Assembly: GCA_964543855.1 (NCBI GenBank)
Contig: CAZJAD010000089.1
Coordinates: 1 to 9,530 of the forward strand
DNA length: 9,530 bases
Origin: CAZJAD01 sp964543855
GTDB taxonomy: Bacteria > Electryoneota > RPQS01 > DYHQ01
Direction of reading: 5' to 3'
Part shown: piece by piece, positions 7,294 through 9,530 of the stretch
How the letters are laid out: the number at the start of each line of letters is the position of its first letter
Position numbering within the stretch: position 1 is the stretch's first letter
The notes under the pieces: model-generated
Databases searched by the model: none
The model's input: only the letters and a program-made list of their open reading frames with translations
Told to the model about the DNA's origin: nothing
Translations under genes and position numbers: made by a program

Positions 7294-7491
7294 GATACGC
7301 CTCCTTATCCTTAGTGAATCCGTGAGATCACAATGTCAGCGCCGTGAAACGGCCAGCCAGCCTGAGGCAGGGGCATCGTGGAGGGCAGTGTTAGAAGACA
7401 GCCCATACGAGAGCGCCAAGGGGCTCGCGCGGCCCGATCCCCGGACGAAGGGAGTGGCCGACCGGCGCATGTTCCATTTGAGCTTTAACTT

Positions 7492-7520
7492 AATATAGCG
7501 ACACGGGCGGCCTGTGTCAA
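7492..7520 (-). promoter_or_regulatory. Sigma-70-type promoter of the 1030-residue protein gene
   Basis: On the minus strand a consensus -35 TTGACA (7515-7520) and -10 TATATT (7492-7497) are separated by 17 bp, the same hexamers and spacing as the protease promoter. The start would be near 7485, giving an unusually long leader of about 190 nt. Confidence 0.8.
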
Positions 7521-7745
7521 CCCTTTTCGCATGAGCGGCGCAAAAATCTTTCCTGAATCATCAGACCGCTAAGCGATTGCTTTCGCGATAATTACAGTTA
7601 GAATCGCAATAGGGGGAGTGACTTTGCACCCATTCCCCCGGGTCGCCACCGTGCTTTGACCGTCGCAAGTCTCCTGCTTGAACACCTCGCGCAGGCAGAG
7701 AACCGGGCGCGGCCCTGCCAGCAAAGCTCGCTGGCGATCACAAGA

Positions 7746-7775
7746 GAAGACCCGGCCGTTGCGGGCCGGGTCTTC
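7746..7775 (-). terminator. Hairpin terminator after the 7801-9530 gene
   Basis: GAAGACCCGGCC (7746-7757) and GGCCGGGTCTTC (7764-7775) form a perfect 12-bp GC-rich stem with a 6-nt loop. It lies 25 nt downstream of the stop at 7801-7803. On the minus strand it is followed by TCTTGTGATC, which is not a proper U-tract, so efficiency is uncertain. A similar trailer follows the hairpin at 4140-4172. Confidence 0.72.
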
Positions 7776-7800
7776 ATCATGCGAGCGTCTCGGCAGAGAA

Positions 7801-9530
7801 TCAATTCGGTGCCAGTCCCGGGCATACGGCGGGCACGGTTGGGTCGCTGATGTCAGGTCCCTGGTGAACAATCGTATGCGAGCACCCCTGACAGAATGTC
7901 ACATCCCACGATCCGCTCCACTCCAGGCAGCATAGCTGCGGTGGAACCGGCGGGCACTCCGGATCGGCGCGACAGAAGAAATGGTCGTCCGCTTGCAGCC
8001 GTATGCCCCGATTTGGTCCAACTGTCCCCATATTCGCGGGCGCGTCCCACCAGCGCACGACGCCCTGCCTGATCCGCTGAGACATGTCGAGGTAGCCCCA
8101 GTTGTTATCGGAGCGGTAGTCGTCGTTACCGTGGGCGGCTCCGCCGACCGGGTATGAGTTGCCCCCATAGGTCTTATGTCCAACGCTTGGCGGACCCCAC
8201 GGAATATCTATCCATGTGCCAAGGAGATTCAGGCACCAGACCGGTGTCGAAGTGCGATCTCCCTTGGCGTCTTGTCCCCAATAACAGGAATTGCCCGGGA
8301 ATCCGATGTAGTACTTCAGATAGACTTCCGCCTCCCAGCCGAATCCCACCTCATAGCGACCTGTGGCGGGATCGCATTCCACCAACGGCCCCAAGTAAGC
8401 ACCTTGTCCAAGAGGCGTCGGATTACCGGCAGGGTAGTTCCCGCGCACGTTACCGTCGGTTCGAATATCAATGTCCATGCAACAGCAGCGAACGAACAAG
8501 CGGCTGAGAATGGGATTGGACATGAGGGGAACAAGGCCCGCGGTCTCCGACGGTTCCTCGAACCAGTTGAAGGTGGCCCTCAGCACCTTCTCCCAGTACT
8601 CCAGGAAGGGCTTCAGAACCGAGAGACTGTCAAAAGTGGGCTTCCACTCGAATTGAATCTGAGGCCCGTACCGCTCGCCGACGGTGGAAATCGGCCAGTA
8701 GATCTCGGCAAGGCCCTCAAGCGGATCACGAACGCCCGTCGTCTCGGCCACGAATATCCGGCTGACGGAGTCGTAGGTTGCCGTGAAGGTTACATATGGT
8801 GTAGGAATGAGATTGACCGCAATGGCATCGGTGAACGAGTCTCCCTCCCTGTCAACGACTGTGGCCGTAATGATGTGTTCTCCGGGAGGGAGACGATTGA
8901 AATCAGTGGCCGCGGATCTGCGATCCGTGAGGTTGGAGGGGTTCTTGAAGCTCGAACCCACCAGAGTAGGGAAGCCAGCGGAATCGATCTCTACCCGGAA
9001 CGAGTCCCACTCTGCTTTGTGGGCGAAGTCCTGAATGTCCACGAAATACCAACTTGTCAGCGTGGCGCCGTTTGGCGGCCAGGAAATGAAGGGACGAATT
9101 CCGGCGTATGTGCCGGTGATGAGTGGGTCAACCTGGAAGAAGCCGCGGTCGAGGTCACTGATGTCCATCTCGAACGAGCCCGTGAAATTCTGCTCAACAA
9201 ACTCGTAAACAGAATCCGCGTGCGCTCCGTAGAATACGGCGAAGCCATCGTTGGTCAGTGGCGCACCGGATGTGTCGGTGATCTCCGGATTCCAAGACAA
9301 TTCGACCGTGTTGGCGTCGACAAGCCGAATCACGAGTTCGGAGGGAACGAGAACAATCTCGGGCGGTGTGTCGATGGAGGATGGCGGACCGGTGATCGTC
9401 GACTCGGTACAATCTTTCGCGAGCAGTCGAACCTCATAGGCAGTGCCCGGCTCAAGACCGCTGATGCACTGCCGTCCACTGGTGCCCCAGCGCTGGGCGT
9501 GGAAATACTGAGGAGTGTCATAGAGGCCCG
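7801..9530 (-). CDS. Exported or surface multidomain protein (Fn3/Ig-like modules, Cys-rich C-terminus), 5' end outside window
   Basis: The reading frame is open to the window edge: 575 residues plus 2 bases are visible, the true start lies beyond 9530, and a GTG at 9333 is internal. Visible residues 1-55 are the end of a fibronectin-III module (LEPGTAYEVRLLAKDC, then PPSSIDTPPE). Residues ~60-130 are a second (ANTVELSWNPEITD). Residues ~145-245 form an Ig-like module (WPPNGA, then LPPGEHIITATVVDREGDS). From ~340 to the end is an unassigned domain with 13 Cys, including a CCC triplet, a CC pair and CQGC. The protein ends PAVCPGLAPN with no recognised anchor or sorting motif. By domain type it belongs outside the cytoplasm; an N-terminal enzyme domain may lie off-window. 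Stop TGA 7801-7803 is followed by the hairpin at 7746-7775. Confidence 0.88.
   Translation of the reverse strand, partial: GLYDTPQYFHAQRWGTSGRQCISGLEPGTAYEVRLLAKDCTESTITGPPSSIDTPPEIVLVPSELVIRLVDANTVELSWNPEITDTSGAPLTNDGFAVFYGAHADSVYEFVEQNFTGSFEMDISDLDRGFFQVDPLITGTYAGIRPFISWPPNGATLTSWYFVDIQDFAHKAEWDSFRVEIDSAGFPTLVGSSFKNPSNLTDRRSAATDFNRLPPGEHIITATVVDREGDSFTDAIAVNLIPTPYVTFTATYDSVSRIFVAETTGVRDPLEGLAEIYWPISTVGERYGPQIQFEWKPTFDSLSVLKPFLEYWEKVLRATFNWFEEPSETAGLVPLMSNPILSRLFVRCCCMDIDIRTDGNVRGNYPAGNPTPLGQGAYLGPLVECDPATGRYEVGFGWEAEVYLKYYIGFPGNSCYWGQDAKGDRTSTPVWCLNLLGTWIDIPWGPPSVGHKTYGGNSYPVGGAAHGNDDYRSDNNWGYLDMSQRIRQGVVRWWDAPANMGTVGPNRGIRLQADDHFFCRADPECPPVPPQLCCLEWSGSWDVTFCQGCSHTIVHQGPDISDPTVPAVCPGLAPN

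Larger units (their letters stand above)
7294..7800. other. Intergenic region between two minus-strand exported-protein genes
   Basis: These 507 bases contain the hairpin terminator of the upstream gene (7746-7775), a promoter (7492-7520) and a leader of about 190 nt running to the ATG at 7293. In the leader there is a small hairpin, GCCGT-GAA-ACGGC on the plus strand (7341-7353), and a possible 28-codon minus-strand frame starting at ATG 7472; both are weak. Between 7521 and 7745 I see only short inverted repeats, such as CCAGC/GCTGG near 7718-7734, and no convincing gene. Frames crossing 7569-7871 overlap the terminator and look spurious. Confidence 0.65.

Noticed and set aside
7461..7480. 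GTTC half-site near the promoter of the 1030-residue gene, considered as a LexA box
   Set aside because: Only one half is present; no GAAC partner at the required 4-bp spacing.
7569..7871. 100-residue minus-strand frame downstream of the 7801-9530 gene
   Set aside because: It overlaps the end of that gene and runs through its hairpin terminator; no ribosome site or recognisable pattern.
1..9530. CRISPR arrays, tRNA or rRNA genes, insertion sequences
   Set aside because: I saw no regularly spaced repeats, cloverleaf sequences, transposase motifs or terminal inverted repeats with target duplications.

Overview
The window looks like a bacterial chromosomal segment from an uncultured, moderately GC-rich organism (a metagenome-style scaffold). 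Three of the five genes encode large exported multidomain proteins, and one 100-base run of N is a scaffold gap. Exported proteins rich in beta-sandwich, fibronectin-III and carboxypeptidase-regulatory modules are common in candidate phyla of the FCB type, but this taxonomic suggestion is weak inference. Nothing in the window (no rRNA, no marker gene) fixes the lineage. Every promoter I can see is of the plain housekeeping sigma type (TTGACA, 16-17 bp spacer, TATATT).

Layout. Positions 1-2486 (minus strand) hold most of a secreted subtilisin-like (S8) protease, truncated by the window edge. Positions 2487-2835 are a divergent control region. One promoter serves the protease. The other drives a short plus-strand operon and carries a perfect 14-bp LexA-type palindrome at the predicted transcription start, a terminator-like hairpin in the leader, and a second imperfect LexA-like box 52 bp after the first. 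The operon contains an 84-residue small protein (2836-3090) and a DinB/Pol IV type Y-family DNA polymerase (3134-4111) whose little-finger domain falls in the scaffold gap. A bidirectional terminator-like hairpin (4140-4172) separates it from the convergent minus-strand gene 4201-7293.

That gene encodes a 1030-residue exported protein. It has four beta-sandwich modules of pre-peptidase-C-like character, a fibronectin-like module, and a C-terminal tail of about 160 residues that is extraordinarily rich in Cys, Trp and Tyr. Upstream of it lie a long leader, a clear promoter (7492-7520) and the hairpin terminator of the next gene. Positions 7801-9530 (minus) are the 3' part of another multidomain surface or secreted protein with fibronectin-III and Ig-like modules and its own Cys-rich C-terminal domain.

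Functionally, a small DNA-damage-inducible mutagenesis operon is embedded among genes for exported degradative or adhesive proteins. I see no reason to link the two groups beyond adjacency. The points most worth a second look are the control architecture of the SOS operon, its small partner protein, and the aromatic/Cys tail of the 1030-residue protein.
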